Below are positions 42,494-52,922 of a DNA stretch of 64,000 nt, in pieces. The DNA lies in NCBI RefSeq assembly GCF_001446935.1, contig NZ_LKKK01000016.1, positions 1 to 64,000 of the forward strand. Direction: 5' to 3'. Below the pieces are notes generated by a model. The model was not told where the DNA came from and made no database searches. It saw only the letters and a program-made list of their open reading frames with translations. Numbering within the stretch: the stretch's first letter is position 1; the number at the start of each line of letters is the position of its first letter. This DNA comes from Pseudomonas sp. TTU2014-080ASC. Lineage in GTDB: Bacteria > Pseudomonadota > Gammaproteobacteria > Pseudomonadales > Pseudomonadaceae. Both the position numbers and the translations under genes were made by a program.

Positions 42494-43840
42494 TCAGCTG
42501 CCAGCGACTGTCATTCGCTCAATCAATACCGAGCCGGTACGCACGTTGCCGCGCAGCTCCAAATCGCTGCCCACTGCCACAATCTGCTTGAACATATCGC
42601 GCAAGTTACCTGCGATGGTGACCTCCTGAACCGGGAACTGGATTTCACCGTTTTCGATCCAATAGCCCGCCGCACCACGGGAATAATCCCCTGTGACCAT
42701 GTTCAGGCCATGTCCCATTAGCTCAGTGACCAGCAGACCGCGCCCCATACGCTTGATCAGTGCCTGCTGATCCTCATCGCCATGGCTGACGAATAAGTTG
42801 TGTACGCCACCTGAGTTTGCGGTGCTTGGCATGCCCAGCTTGCGACCGGAGTATGTACCCAGCACATAGGAACGCAGCTCGCCCTGCTCAACGAAAGACT
42901 TAGCGTAAGTCGCCAGACCGTCACCGTCGAACGATGCACTGGCCATGGCGCGCGGAATATGCGGGCGCTCATCGATAGTCATCCACTCCGGGAACAGTTG
43001 CTGCCCCAGCGTGCCTTCGAGAAAAGACGATTTGCGGTATAGATTGCCGCCAGAAATCGCGCTGATAAAGCTGCCGAACAATCCCGTCGCAAGCTCTGCT
43101 GCAAACAACACCGGCACTTCACAGGTTGGCACAGGACGCGCGCCCAAGCGACTGGCGGCACGCTGCGCAGCACGCCGGCCAATACTCGCAGGATCAGCCA
43201 GCAACTGGCCCTGACGGTTCACGTCATACCAGTAATCGCGCTGCATCTGACCTTCACCTTCAGCAATCATCACGCAGCTGAGGCTGTGCCGGGTGCTGGC
43301 ATAACCGCCGATAAACCCGTGGCTGTTGCCATAAACGCGGCAACCTTCGTGAGTATTCAGCGTGGTGCCATCGGCATTGCTGATGCGTTTATCCGCCGCA
43401 AAGGCTGCAGCTTCGCAGCTCAACGCCAGCTCAATGGCTCGTTCCGGGGCAATATCCCAGTGGTGATACAGATCCAGTTCGGGAAACTCAGTGGCCATCA
43501 GACCTGAATCTGCCAGACCGGCGCACTCGTCTTCAGAAGCGTGTTTGGCAATTGCCAACGCTGCCGCCACAGTCTCGCGGATAGCCGCTTCGCCGGTGGC
43601 CGACGTGCTGGCGGAGCCTTTGCGCTGTCCCACGTAAAGGGTAATACCGAAGCCCTGATCGCGGTTGAACTCAACCGTCTCAACTTCGCCCTGACGTACC
43701 GATGTGGACAAACCTTGCCCCGCAGAAACGGCTACTTCGCAGGCTGTAGCTCCCTGTTTTTTCGCCTCAGCGAGAATTCGCTCAACCTGCTCTTGCAATT
43801 GCGGCACGGCCTGTGGGCCGATGCTATCTACTGCACTCAT
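42494..43840 (-). CDS. pmbA: PmbA/TldE, metalloprotease subunit
   Basis: 448 residues from the ATG at 43840; the longer open frame upstream runs antisense over darP and is not real. The TldE-type C-terminus (MGHGLNMVTGDYSRGAAGYWIENGEIQFPVQEVTIAGNL) is present, without the HEXXXH motif of TldD. TldD and TldE form a heterodimer that degrades unfolded peptides; in E. coli it also matures microcin B17. Confidence 0.95.
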   Translation of the reverse strand: MSAVDSIGPQAVPQLQEQVERILAEAKKQGATACEVAVSAGQGLSTSVRQGEVETVEFNRDQGFGITLYVGQRKGSASTSATGEAAIRETVAAALAIAKHASEDECAGLADSGLMATEFPELDLYHHWDIAPERAIELALSCEAAAFAADKRISNADGTTLNTHEGCRVYGNSHGFIGGYASTRHSLSCVMIAEGEGQMQRDYWYDVNRQGQLLADPASIGRRAAQRAASRLGARPVPTCEVPVLFAAELATGLFGSFISAISGGNLYRKSSFLEGTLGQQLFPEWMTIDERPHIPRAMASASFDGDGLATYAKSFVEQGELRSYVLGTYSGRKLGMPSTANSGGVHNLFVSHGDEDQQALIKRMGRGLLVTELMGHGLNMVTGDYSRGAAGYWIENGEIQFPVQEVTIAGNLRDMFKQIVAVGSDLELRGNVRTGSVLIERMTVAGS

Positions 43841-43942
43841 AAACACTCCTGACGTGTAGCGGCCAAGTGCGGCACTCAGGCCAGACACTTGCAGCTGGTA
43901 ACTTGCTGCTATCATGTCGGCGTTATCCACTGGAACACCGAC

Positions 43943-44464
43943 ATGTCTGAATATTTCGACGACGACTTCTCCGGCGAGAAAAGCAAAACCCAGATCAAGC
44001 GTGAACTGCACGCACTTCAGGAACTGGGCCAGCGTCTCACAACGGTCAAACCGGACCTGCTCAACAAAATGCCTCTGACCGACGAGCTGCGTCGTGCGCT
44101 CGCCGAGGCTCCCAAACACACCGCCAATGCAGCCAAAAAACGTCATGTCCAGTTTATTGGTCGCTTGATGCGTGATCAGGATGCCGAAGCCATCCTCAAC
44201 ATTCTCGATCAGGTTGATGCCTCAACCCGTCAGTACAACGAGCGTTTCCATAACCTGGAACGCTGGCGTGACCGTCTGATCGCGGGCAATGACGAAACGC
44301 TTGAAGCCTTCGTCAACGATTACCCCGAAACTGACCGCCAACACCTGCGCGGCCTGATCCGCCACGCCCAACACGAACTTGCCCACAACAAAACGCCAAC
44401 TGCTGCGCGCAAGATCTTCAAATACATCCGCGACCTGGATGAAACACAGCGCGGCTTACGTTGA
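43943..44464 (+). CDS. darP: DarP/YjgA, 50S ribosome assembly factor
   Basis: 173 residues, highly charged, mostly helical (SKTQIKRELHALQELGQRL ... RHAQHELAHNKTPTAARKIFKYIRDL). DarP supports late 50S assembly. The ATG at 43943 gives the family start MSEYFDDDF. Divergent from pmbA and convergent with tldD. Confidence 0.92.
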   Translation: MSEYFDDDFSGEKSKTQIKRELHALQELGQRLTTVKPDLLNKMPLTDELRRALAEAPKHTANAAKKRHVQFIGRLMRDQDAEAILNILDQVDASTRQYNERFHNLERWRDRLIAGNDETLEAFVNDYPETDRQHLRGLIRHAQHELAHNKTPTAARKIFKYIRDLDETQRGLR

Positions 44465-44470
44465 TTGCGC

Positions 44471-44499
44471 AACCATGGGGAACGCCGCTCCCCATGGTT
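44471..44499. terminator. Hairpin between convergent darP and tldD
   Basis: Perfect 11-bp arms AACCATGGGGA / TCCCCATGGTT with a 7-base loop, between two converging stop codons. No T run on either side, so it is a likely but non-classical bidirectional terminator. Confidence 0.55.
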
Positions 44500-44510
44500 C
44501 AAACCCTTCC

Positions 44511-45968
44511 TTAGGCGCCTGTTCCGCCAACCGTAATGGCGTCAATCTTCAAAGTCGGCTGACCAACGCCCACCGGCACCGACTGGCCATCCTTACCGCA
44601 GGTGCCAACACCGCTGTCCAGCGCCAGATCAGTGCCGACCATTGAGACCTTGCTCATGGCTTCCGGGCCGTTACCGATCAGGGTTGCACCTTTGACCGGT
44701 GCGGTGATTTTGCCGTCCTCGATCAGATAAGCCTCACTGGTGGAGAACACAAACTTGCCGCTGGTGATATCCACCTGACCGCCGCCAAGATTGGCGCAGT
44801 AGATTCCTTTTTTCACCGAGCGGATGATTTCTTCCGGGTCGCTTTCACCCGCAAGCATGTAGGTGTTTGTCATGCGCGGCATCGGCAGATGTGCGTAGGA
44901 CTCGCGGCGACCGTTACCCGTGGCGACTACCCCCATCAAACGGGCATTAAGCTTGTCCTGCATATAACCTTTAAGCACGCCGTTCTCGATCAGTGTGGTG
45001 CACTGAGTCTGGGTACCTTCATCGTCCATGCTCAATGAGCCACGACGGGATGCGAGAGTACCGTCATCAACAATGGTGCACAGACTCGAAGCCACTTTCT
45101 CGCCGACACGGCCGCTATAAGCAGAACTGCCCTTGCGGTTGAAATCACCCTCAAGGCCATGACCAACCGCTTCATGCAGCAGAACGCCGGACCAGCCTGC
45201 ACCCATCACCACCGGCATAGTGCCTGCCGGGGCGGCGATGGCCTCCAGATTAACCAACGCCTGACGCAGAGCTTCGCGGGCGTAGCCCATTGCGCGCTCT
45301 TCGTTGTTCGCCGTTTTTTCCAGGAAATAGCTGTAATCAGTACGGCCACCGCCGCCATGTCCGCCACGCTCACGACGACCGCTCTGCTCAACGATAACGC
45401 TGACATTGAAACGTACCAGCGGACGTACATCAGCCCCCAACGTGCCGTCATTGGCCGCAACCAAGATGCGCTCCCAAACACCAGCCAGACTCACCGTAAC
45501 CTGCTTGATACGCGGGTCCAGCGCGCGTGTAGCCACGTCGATGCGTTTTAGCAGTTCAACTTTTTCTGCCCGACTCAGAACATCCAGCGGGTTGTCTTCG
45601 CTGTACAGCGGCGCATGAACACCTGCTGAGAAAGCCTGCACGCGGCCTTCCTGCCCGGAGCGGGCAATCGAACGGGCAGCACGGGCAGATTGAGTCAGTG
45701 CATCCGCGGTGATGGCGTTGCTATAGGCAAAACCAGTCTTTTCACCGGATTGCGCACGTACACCCACGCCCTGATCGAGGTTAAAACTACCTTCTTTAAC
45801 GATGCCATCTTCCAGCACCCAGGTTTCCGATACCTGACTCTGGAAGTACAGATCTGCGGCATCAATGCCCGGACCAGCTAACTCGCTCAGTACGCCCGGC
45901 AACTGCTCGATGCTCAAACCGCCCGGGCCGAGCAGATGCTCACTCACGGACACCAACATTGTGCTCAT
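44511..45968 (-). CDS. tldD: TldD, metalloprotease subunit
   Basis: 485 residues. The zinc-protease motif HEAVGHGLEGD is present. It partners with PmbA (encoded nearby). GGAG lies five bases before the ATG. The ATG overlaps the nitrilase stop (ATGA). Confidence 0.96.
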   Translation of the reverse strand: MSTMLVSVSEHLLGPGGLSIEQLPGVLSELAGPGIDAADLYFQSQVSETWVLEDGIVKEGSFNLDQGVGVRAQSGEKTGFAYSNAITADALTQSARAARSIARSGQEGRVQAFSAGVHAPLYSEDNPLDVLSRAEKVELLKRIDVATRALDPRIKQVTVSLAGVWERILVAANDGTLGADVRPLVRFNVSVIVEQSGRRERGGHGGGGRTDYSYFLEKTANNEERAMGYAREALRQALVNLEAIAAPAGTMPVVMGAGWSGVLLHEAVGHGLEGDFNRKGSSAYSGRVGEKVASSLCTIVDDGTLASRRGSLSMDDEGTQTQCTTLIENGVLKGYMQDKLNARLMGVVATGNGRRESYAHLPMPRMTNTYMLAGESDPEEIIRSVKKGIYCANLGGGQVDITSGKFVFSTSEAYLIEDGKITAPVKGATLIGNGPEAMSKVSMVGTDLALDSGVGTCGKDGQSVPVGVGQPTLKIDAITVGGTGA

Positions 45969-46819
45969 ACCTTCTCCATAGCTGGCAGCCTAGGTTCGGC
46001 TGCTGCAAAAAATCGTCTGTGTTGGGCCACCGGCATACGCTGGCGGATCGCTGCCTGCTCTGCAGCATCGCGCTGCCCCAACAAAACTCCCGGCCCGCCT
46101 GGCAGCTCCGTTAGTACTCGGCCCCATGGATCAATCAGTGCCGAGTGACCAAATGTCTGCCGCCCCCCCGGATGCGTGCCCCCCTGACCGCAGGCCAGCA
46201 CATAACACTGGGTTTCGATGGCGCGGGCGCGGGTCAGGACTTGCCAATGCGCCTGTCCGGTGACCGCTGTAAATGCGGCCGGAATGCTGATCAGCTCAGC
46301 ACCGGCTTCGCGCAAATTGCTGTACAGCTCCGGGAAACGCAGGTCATAACAAACCGTCAGCCCTAACTTGCCCACTGGCGTATCGGCGACCACCACCTTG
46401 GCACCAAATGCGTAATCATCCGATTCACGGTAACGACCATGACTGTCACTGACGTCCACATCAAACAGGTGCAGTTTGTCATAACGGGCTACTCGCTGCC
46501 CCTGATCATCGATCAGCAACGAACACGCATTGGGTTTGGCGTTCGGCTGGCCATCCGGCGGCAACGGCAGGGTTCCGGCCACAATCCACAGGCCAAGTGT
46601 TTTAGCGGTCTGCTCCAGCCAGGGCAAAATAGGCCCTTCGCCCAGCGCTTCAGCGCGCCCCAGCACGGCCAGATCACGCCGCCCCATGGCAGCAAAATTC
46701 TCCGGCAGTACCGCCAGCCTCGCGCCTTGCTCGGCAGCGTCTGTTAGCAAGCGGCGCGCCTCAGCCAGATTGGCGAGAACATCATCTTGGCTGACCATCT
46801 GAATCACAGCAAAGCTCAT
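45965..46819 (-). CDS. Carbon-nitrogen hydrolase (Nit1/YbeM-like)
   Basis: 284 residues. The catalytic Glu-Lys-Cys triad appears as VLPENFAA, RYDKLHLFDVDV and GLTVCYDLRFPEL. This branch includes deaminated-glutathione amidases (Nit1), a repair role, which fits its constant place beside tldD. The substrate is inferred from the family. Its stop overlaps the tldD ATG. Confidence 0.88.
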   Translation of the reverse strand: MSFAVIQMVSQDDVLANLAEARRLLTDAAEQGARLAVLPENFAAMGRRDLAVLGRAEALGEGPILPWLEQTAKTLGLWIVAGTLPLPPDGQPNAKPNACSLLIDDQGQRVARYDKLHLFDVDVSDSHGRYRESDDYAFGAKVVVADTPVGKLGLTVCYDLRFPELYSNLREAGAELISIPAAFTAVTGQAHWQVLTRARAIETQCYVLACGQGGTHPGGRQTFGHSALIDPWGRVLTELPGGPGVLLGQRDAAEQAAIRQRMPVAQHRRFFAAAEPRLPAMEKV

Positions 46820-46898
46820 AGCCGTTCAATCTCATTACAAGACAGACGCCAGCTTACCCGGCAGACCGCAAGACTGCACGGGCCTACTGACATGACGC

Positions 46899-49800
46899 TT
46901 ATCGCGGCTTTTCGAAGGGCTTGTCAAAGGTGATCTGCGGATCCTGCCAGGGGCCTTTGACGTCGTACTGAACACTGGCGAAACGAGCTACATGATCACC
47001 CAAGAGCTTATCTACCACAAACAACGCACCACCAATGGCCGGGGCACCGACAATCAGAGCGGCGATAGGCAGGTTGTTACTGACCGGCAGGGTCACCAGC
47101 AGTTTGGCGTTGATCTGATCATTAACCAAATCCAACGTGCCATTCATTTCCAAATTGCTGGAAGGCCCTTCAAGCGTGATTGGCTCACGGGTGACATACA
47201 CGCCATTACTGGCCGCCAACACACCTTTGAAGCGGTCATAACTCAACCCCTTGTCCAGCAGATCCGAGAAATCCAGGCGCAAGCGGCGGCCGATGGAGTT
47301 GAAGTTAAGCAGACCAAATACGCGCAGAGCTGAGGCCGTACCGTCGACCTCAGAGAACTGGCCTTTACGCATGGAAGCATCAAGGCTGCCGCTGTAACGC
47401 TTGAGGCTGAACCATGCCGGTGAACCGGGCCAGTTGCCCTCCACATACAGACGGAACGACTCACTGGTGGCGCTCGGAGCAAAGCCCCAGTTAATCAGAA
47501 CCTTCCCGAGGTCTTCGCCGCCGACCCGCCCCTTGAAGAGCGTGCGAGTGCCCTGCGAACCCAGATCCCAGCTGGCCTCGCCACCAATCTTGAGGCCCAT
47601 CAGGTTCAGGTCCAGCTCAGAAAACTGCACACCGCTGGTACTTGGCCGAGCCTTCAGCGTCCAGCTGCCAAGCGCTTCAGTGCCGAGATAGACCTCCGCC
47701 ACCTTCACATCCAGTGCGGGAATACTGCGAGGATCTACCCCCACAAGCGGATCAGGACTGTCTTCTTTTACTGACTTAACGTCGTTCTTAATGCGCGCGG
47801 GCATTCGCAGACGATCGAGATTGATGCCAATCGCCGCAGTATTATTATCTGGCAGAGTGACCCGCCCCTTGACCTGAGTACTGTCCAAATCCAGCTGCCA
47901 GTTAGCTGAGCCTCGCGCCAGCCCAACCTCAATATCATTCAGACTCACACCAAAACCGTTGAAACGCGCCAGGCGCACCTGAGCGTCCTTGAACAGTTGC
48001 AGCGGTTCAGCACCGGCGGCCTTCATATAAGGTTTGAGCGCTGCCTGCCATTGCGACCAGTCCAGCTCCGACAGCCGCCCGCGCACCTGTAGCCCTCGGC
48101 TTACCGGCAAACGGGCCGGGCCATCGGCCAGGCGCAACTCACCCCGCCCCTGATTAAACTGCCCCGGACTGGCCGCAAATGAAAGACTGGCCACTTTGGC
48201 GTAGTCAAACCAGTAACGGCGCTCGGCCCCACCCAGGCTCATGCGCCAGGTAGAGGCACGCTCTTCATCCGCCAGTTTGCCAAACGGCGCGGGCAGCTCA
48301 ACCTTCAGCCCTTTAAGTGATGAATTAACCCTCAGCTGGCTGTCCGGGCCGTCCAAGGTGAGATTCAGGTAATAGGGAATGCGCCCGCTCAAAGGCAGTG
48401 ACTGTTGCAGCCCAAGCCATCCGGTCAGCTGATTCAGCGCAATTTGGCCATTCGCTTCAATGCGGCTGCGGGCTTTGCCACCGCGGCCTTCAGCCAATGC
48501 CTTAGCGCGCACAGCATGCCCCAGCACTTGGGCACGGATGTCAGGCGCGCTCAACCCCGTCCGAGTGTCGTAACGGAAGGCACCTTTAAGGTGAGCAAAC
48601 TGCAGCAAAGGCTCTGGAACTTTCAGCTGGGCATCGTCAGCAGCGAAATCAACCACGACAACCGGTGCCTCCCCCTTTTGCAGTGGGATGTCCAAATTCA
48701 AACGCCCATCCAACGCGCCTTCGCCTTGCCAGCCCTTAAACACCGATGCGGTGCCGATGGGTGCCTCCTGCAAAATCTTCAACGCATCCGGCAGGCTACT
48801 GGTCAGTCCGGCATAGATCTTTAAATGCGGGGTTTGCCCCGGTTTTGCTGAGGCCACCTGTGCGCTGGCCTGCTTAACCTGACTGTCGAGAATCTGCCCA
48901 GACTCCAGGGCGATACGCACGCCGGTGTCCTCAATAAAAACTGTGCCACGTCCCTTTTGCAGAGGAGGCCAGTTGGGCTGAAACGCCAGCTCCGCATCAT
49001 GTACCGCGAAGAACAGACTGATGCTGCGCGCCTCCGGGGCTGCACCCTTGTTTAGCGAGCCTTGATACTGGAAGAAACCCTCATCTACTGCCCCGCCTTG
49101 AATCGCGGTTTTGAGCCAGTGATCAAGCCCCTTGCTCAGCCCTGGTGACAAACTGGGCAGATATTTCTCGGTGAAGCGCGCATCACCATTGCGCAAGCCC
49201 ACACGCAGGTCCATGTAATCTTCCAGGGCAGGATCTCGGCGCAAACGAATCAGAAAGTCAGCCGCCGCCGGCCCCTCATCACCCACCACCTGCACGAATG
49301 GTGAACGGAGGGTAAAGGCATCAGCATTCAACTCCCACGTCAGCAGGCCTTTGGCCGTCTGGTAATGCCAGGGCTTAGGAAACAGTGTGTCCAGATGCAG
49401 AGCAAAATCCTGGGCATCTACCCGCAATTCACCACTGCCCAGATCACCAGCGATGCTGCCACTGACATTCTCTGCCGCTGGAATCCCGTGTGACGCTGAA
49501 ATACTGATGCGTTTGAGATTGGCCGCGAAATTGAAGCGCTCATTACCCGCAGCAGTGGGCCGGTAGTTCAGCTGGATATTGCGCAACTCCCCCCGTGGAG
49601 CCAGCGTTTTGATTCGCTCAACCTGCTCGTCTGGCAACGGCGCCAAGGCAACAACCAAAGGCTGCAGCGGTGCCAGATCAAAGCGGTCTATACCGACCTT
49701 CCAGAGTTCGCCTGTATCGCCCGATGCCAATTGTTGGCGCAGGCTGATATCTACATCTCCCCAGCGCACATCGCCCTGGCTGAAGGCCAGATTATCCAGC

Positions 49801-50729
49801 AGCAGACTGCTGCCTTGCTCTGTACGATCGTAATACGCATTCAGACTTAAACTGCTTAACTCAACCGGCTTGCGCTGCCCAAAACCTGCCTTCAGCTCCT
49901 GCCCGTGTAAGTGGCTGGCAGCACGCGTAAGGTGACCGTCAGCAGCAGACAGCCAGATCTCCCCCCCCATCTGAGCACGCCCTAAACGCCACTGCCCCAG
50001 TAAGGACTTGGGCAGCCATTGGGCCCAGTCGCTCTGGGGCAAGCTGACGTAGAGATCAGCCCGGGACTCCAACCAGCGCTCAGGGTTAAGTGAGGTTTTC
50101 AGCTGAAACGCCAGCGGCTGGCCATCCGGCAAACGTAACCGCCCGTCCAGACGCTGTCGGTTGCCGTTGGTGAGCATCAAATTGGCGTAGCTAAGAGTCA
50201 GCGGCTCCTGCCCGTGCTGCAGGACGCTGAACTGACTATTGGTCAGGGAGATACGTTTGATGCTCTTCAGCTGAGCGAAAACTTTCGGCAGATCCAGCGG
50301 TTCAGCATTTCTGCGCTTGGGCAGCCCCTGTAGCGACCACTGACCGCCCACATCTTGCTTGAGGACCAGATTCAGCCCGTCTAACTCGATACGAGCAATG
50401 TGCAGTTTCATTTCCAGCAGAGAGGCCAGAACATCAGGCACAACCCTGACGCGATCAAGATGCAAAACATCCTGCTCTTCGCCAATTTCTACGTGATTTA
50501 CGCTAATAACCGGCGAAAGCCGCTGCCAACTGCCTTCCAGTTCACCAATGCGCAGCGGCATGCCCAGCAACTGCTGGGCACGAATTTCTGCGTCGGCCCG
50601 GTATTCCGCAACCAGCGGAACCAGCTCGCGGCCCAAGCTGACGTACAGTGCTGCCAGAACCAGCACTGCGACGCCCGTCCCCAGCACCGCACGCAAGAGC
50701 TTACCCACACCGCGCGCCAACCCACTCAC
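46899..50729 (-). CDS. yhdP: YhdP, AsmA-like envelope lipid-transport protein
   Basis: 1276 residues: an N-terminal inner-membrane helix (about 13-30) and a very long periplasmic beta-rich region of the DUF3971/AsmA type. YhdP, TamB and YdbH are thought to form phospholipid bridges to the outer membrane. Start GTG at 50729 is the only one giving an N-terminal anchor; the ribosome-binding site is weak. A GGCGCA/TGCGCC hairpin lies in the 30-base gap after rng. Confidence 0.93.
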   Translation of the reverse strand: MSGLARGVGKLLRAVLGTGVAVLVLAALYVSLGRELVPLVAEYRADAEIRAQQLLGMPLRIGELEGSWQRLSPVISVNHVEIGEEQDVLHLDRVRVVPDVLASLLEMKLHIARIELDGLNLVLKQDVGGQWSLQGLPKRRNAEPLDLPKVFAQLKSIKRISLTNSQFSVLQHGQEPLTLSYANLMLTNGNRQRLDGRLRLPDGQPLAFQLKTSLNPERWLESRADLYVSLPQSDWAQWLPKSLLGQWRLGRAQMGGEIWLSAADGHLTRAASHLHGQELKAGFGQRKPVELSSLSLNAYYDRTEQGSSLLLDNLAFSQGDVRWGDVDISLRQQLASGDTGELWKVGIDRFDLAPLQPLVVALAPLPDEQVERIKTLAPRGELRNIQLNYRPTAAGNERFNFAANLKRISISASHGIPAAENVSGSIAGDLGSGELRVDAQDFALHLDTLFPKPWHYQTAKGLLTWELNADAFTLRSPFVQVVGDEGPAAADFLIRLRRDPALEDYMDLRVGLRNGDARFTEKYLPSLSPGLSKGLDHWLKTAIQGGAVDEGFFQYQGSLNKGAAPEARSISLFFAVHDAELAFQPNWPPLQKGRGTVFIEDTGVRIALESGQILDSQVKQASAQVASAKPGQTPHLKIYAGLTSSLPDALKILQEAPIGTASVFKGWQGEGALDGRLNLDIPLQKGEAPVVVVDFAADDAQLKVPEPLLQFAHLKGAFRYDTRTGLSAPDIRAQVLGHAVRAKALAEGRGGKARSRIEANGQIALNQLTGWLGLQQSLPLSGRIPYYLNLTLDGPDSQLRVNSSLKGLKVELPAPFGKLADEERASTWRMSLGGAERRYWFDYAKVASLSFAASPGQFNQGRGELRLADGPARLPVSRGLQVRGRLSELDWSQWQAALKPYMKAAGAEPLQLFKDAQVRLARFNGFGVSLNDIEVGLARGSANWQLDLDSTQVKGRVTLPDNNTAAIGINLDRLRMPARIKNDVKSVKEDSPDPLVGVDPRSIPALDVKVAEVYLGTEALGSWTLKARPSTSGVQFSELDLNLMGLKIGGEASWDLGSQGTRTLFKGRVGGEDLGKVLINWGFAPSATSESFRLYVEGNWPGSPAWFSLKRYSGSLDASMRKGQFSEVDGTASALRVFGLLNFNSIGRRLRLDFSDLLDKGLSYDRFKGVLAASNGVYVTREPITLEGPSSNLEMNGTLDLVNDQINAKLLVTLPVSNNLPIAALIVGAPAIGGALFVVDKLLGDHVARFASVQYDVKGPWQDPQITFDKPFEKPR

Positions 50730-50759
50730 TCAGGTAAAGGCCTGGCGCAATGCGCCTTT

Positions 50760-52217
50760 TTAAAGCAAAACCACATCGTACTGATCCTGTGCATACATGG
50801 TTTCAACCTGGAACTTAATCGTCCGTCCAATAAAGGCCTCAAGGTCGGCCACATTGCCGGACTCCTCATCCAGCAGGCGGTCCACCACCTTCTGGTTGGC
50901 CAACACGCGATACCCTTCTGCCTGATAGGCCCGCGCTTCCCGCAGAATTTCACGGAAAATCTCATAGCAGGTGGTTTCGGCAGTCTTCAATTTTCCCCTG
51001 CCCTGACACGCACTGCACGGCTCGCAGAGAATCTGCTCCAGACTTTCGCGGGTGCGCTTGCGGGTCATCTGCACCAGCCCAAGCTCGGTGATGCCGATGA
51101 TGTTGGTCTTGGCATGATCACGCTCGAGTTGCTTCTCCAGCGTACGCAGAACCTGGCGCTGATGCTCCTCATCTTCCATATCAATAAAGTCGATGATGAT
51201 GATTCCGCCAAGGTTTCGCAGTCGCAGCTGACGGGCGATCGCCGTCGCCGCTTCAAGATTGGTCTTGAAGATCGTCTCCTCAAGCGTCCGATGCCCGACA
51301 AATGCACCGGTATTGACGTCAATGGTGCTCATGGCTTCAGCCTGATCAATGATCAGGTAGCCACCGGATTTGAGCGGGACCTTACGTTCAAGTGCCTTCT
51401 GGATTTCATCCTCAACGCCATACAGATCAAATATGGGACGTTCACCGGGGTAGTGCTCAAGGCGATCTGCGATTTCCGGCATCAATTCATCCACAAACTG
51501 GGTGATTTTCTGGAACGTCTCGCGTGAATCGACGCGAATTTTCTCGATCTTCGGATTCACCAAATCGCGCAAAGTTCGCAAAGCGAGGCTGAGATCCTCG
51601 TAGATCACCATTGGCGTGGGGCCAATCTTCATTTGCGTGCCGATTTGCGTCCAAAGCCTGCGTAGATAGCGGATATCTGCAAGAATCTCATCGGCCCGCG
51701 CGCCATCAGCTGCGGTGCGTAAAATAAAGCCACCGGTTTCTTCAATACCTTCGGCAGCAATACAGTCAGCAACCACCTGTTTGAGGCGTTCACGCTCGGC
51801 CTCGTCCTCAATCTTCAGCGAGATCCCCACATGACTGGTGCGCGGCATGTACACCAGATAGCGCGAGGGGATCGACAGGTGCGTGGTCAAACGCGCACCT
51901 TTGCTGCCGATAGGGTCTTTGGTCACCTGCACCACAAGGCTCTGCCCTTCGTGCACCAGCCCGCTGATACTTTCTACCGCCTGGCCCTCGCGGGTGGATA
52001 TCTCAGCGGCATGGATAAACGCCGCACGCTCCAGCCCGATATCAACAAACGCGGCCTGCATGCCCGGTAACACCCGGACAACCTTACCTTTGTAGATATT
52101 GCCGACGATGCCACGCTTCTGCGTGCGTTCGACGTGCACCTCCTGCAATACGCCGTTTTCCACCACGGCAACGCGTGATTCCATCGGCGTGATATTGATC
52201 AGGATTTCTTCACTCAT
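50760..52217 (-). CDS. rng: Ribonuclease G
   Basis: 485 residues. The N-terminal S1 domain (RGIVGNIYKGKVVRVLPGMQAAFVDIG), catalytic Asp residues in IIIIDFIDM and STIDVNTG, and the zinc-link CxxC in CEPCSACQGRG are present. It lacks the long C-terminal scaffold of RNase E. It processes the 5' end of 16S rRNA and some mRNAs. Confidence 0.96.
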   Translation of the reverse strand: MSEEILINITPMESRVAVVENGVLQEVHVERTQKRGIVGNIYKGKVVRVLPGMQAAFVDIGLERAAFIHAAEISTREGQAVESISGLVHEGQSLVVQVTKDPIGSKGARLTTHLSIPSRYLVYMPRTSHVGISLKIEDEAERERLKQVVADCIAAEGIEETGGFILRTAADGARADEILADIRYLRRLWTQIGTQMKIGPTPMVIYEDLSLALRTLRDLVNPKIEKIRVDSRETFQKITQFVDELMPEIADRLEHYPGERPIFDLYGVEDEIQKALERKVPLKSGGYLIIDQAEAMSTIDVNTGAFVGHRTLEETIFKTNLEAATAIARQLRLRNLGGIIIIDFIDMEDEEHQRQVLRTLEKQLERDHAKTNIIGITELGLVQMTRKRTRESLEQILCEPCSACQGRGKLKTAETTCYEIFREILREARAYQAEGYRVLANQKVVDRLLDEESGNVADLEAFIGRTIKFQVETMYAQDQYDVVLL

Positions 52218-52286
52218 GGCCCATCTCTTCAGAGTAAAGCTGACATCGTCCGCCCCGTAGTTAGGCGTCGATGTACAACCTCTTGG

Positions 52287-52880
52287 CTAATGACCCGCCA
52301 CTTGCCAGCACGGAATTGCAAACTCGCCGAGCAATGCAGCCGTTTCACATAGCGGCAAACCTACCACCGCCGAATAGCTGCCTTGCAAGTGACTGACAAA
52401 TACTGACGCCAGTCCCTGAATAGCATAACTGCCCGCCTTGTCCCGTGGCTCGCCGCTGCTCCAGTAGGTTTCGATTTCAGCTGGCTGCAACACCCTGAAA
52501 CTCACCTCACTGACCACGACTTTAGAAACCAACCGTTGGGCGTTGATCAGGGCCACCGCCGTCACCACCTGATGAGTCCGACCTGACAATGCGGCTAGTG
52601 TCTGCAGCGCGTCTTCGCGGTTGGCTGGCTTACCCAGGATTCGTCCATCCAGCACCACAGCGGTGTCAGCCCCCAGCACCACGGCGTCAGACGCTTGATC
52701 AAGCTTCGCCAAACCAGCCGCAGCCTTCTCCCGGGCTAACCGCTCAACATAGCCCTGCGCAGACTCGCCGGGCTGAACAGATTCATCAATCTCGCTGATT
52801 AGCGGGAGAAAAGGCACGCCTATCTGCGTGAGTAACTCACGGCGGCGCGGTGAGCCAGAGGCGAGGTATAAGGTCGCCAT
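52287..52880 (-). CDS. maf: Maf-family nucleotide pyrophosphatase
   Basis: 197 residues. LASGSPRRRELLTQIG is the Maf signature and GADTAVVLDGRILGKP the metal/base site. The SPRRRE form fits the YhdE (dTTP/UTP) branch. Maf proteins remove modified or canonical nucleotides. It lies between rng and mreD as in other Pseudomonas. Confidence 0.93.
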   Translation of the reverse strand: MATLYLASGSPRRRELLTQIGVPFLPLISEIDESVQPGESAQGYVERLAREKAAAGLAKLDQASDAVVLGADTAVVLDGRILGKPANREDALQTLAALSGRTHQVVTAVALINAQRLVSKVVVSEVSFRVLQPAEIETYWSSGEPRDKAGSYAIQGLASVFVSHLQGSYSAVVGLPLCETAALLGEFAIPCWQVAGH

Positions 52881-52922
52881 GAGACGTCTCCCTGTCAGAA
52901 AGTTGAAAGGTTTTACCTCAAC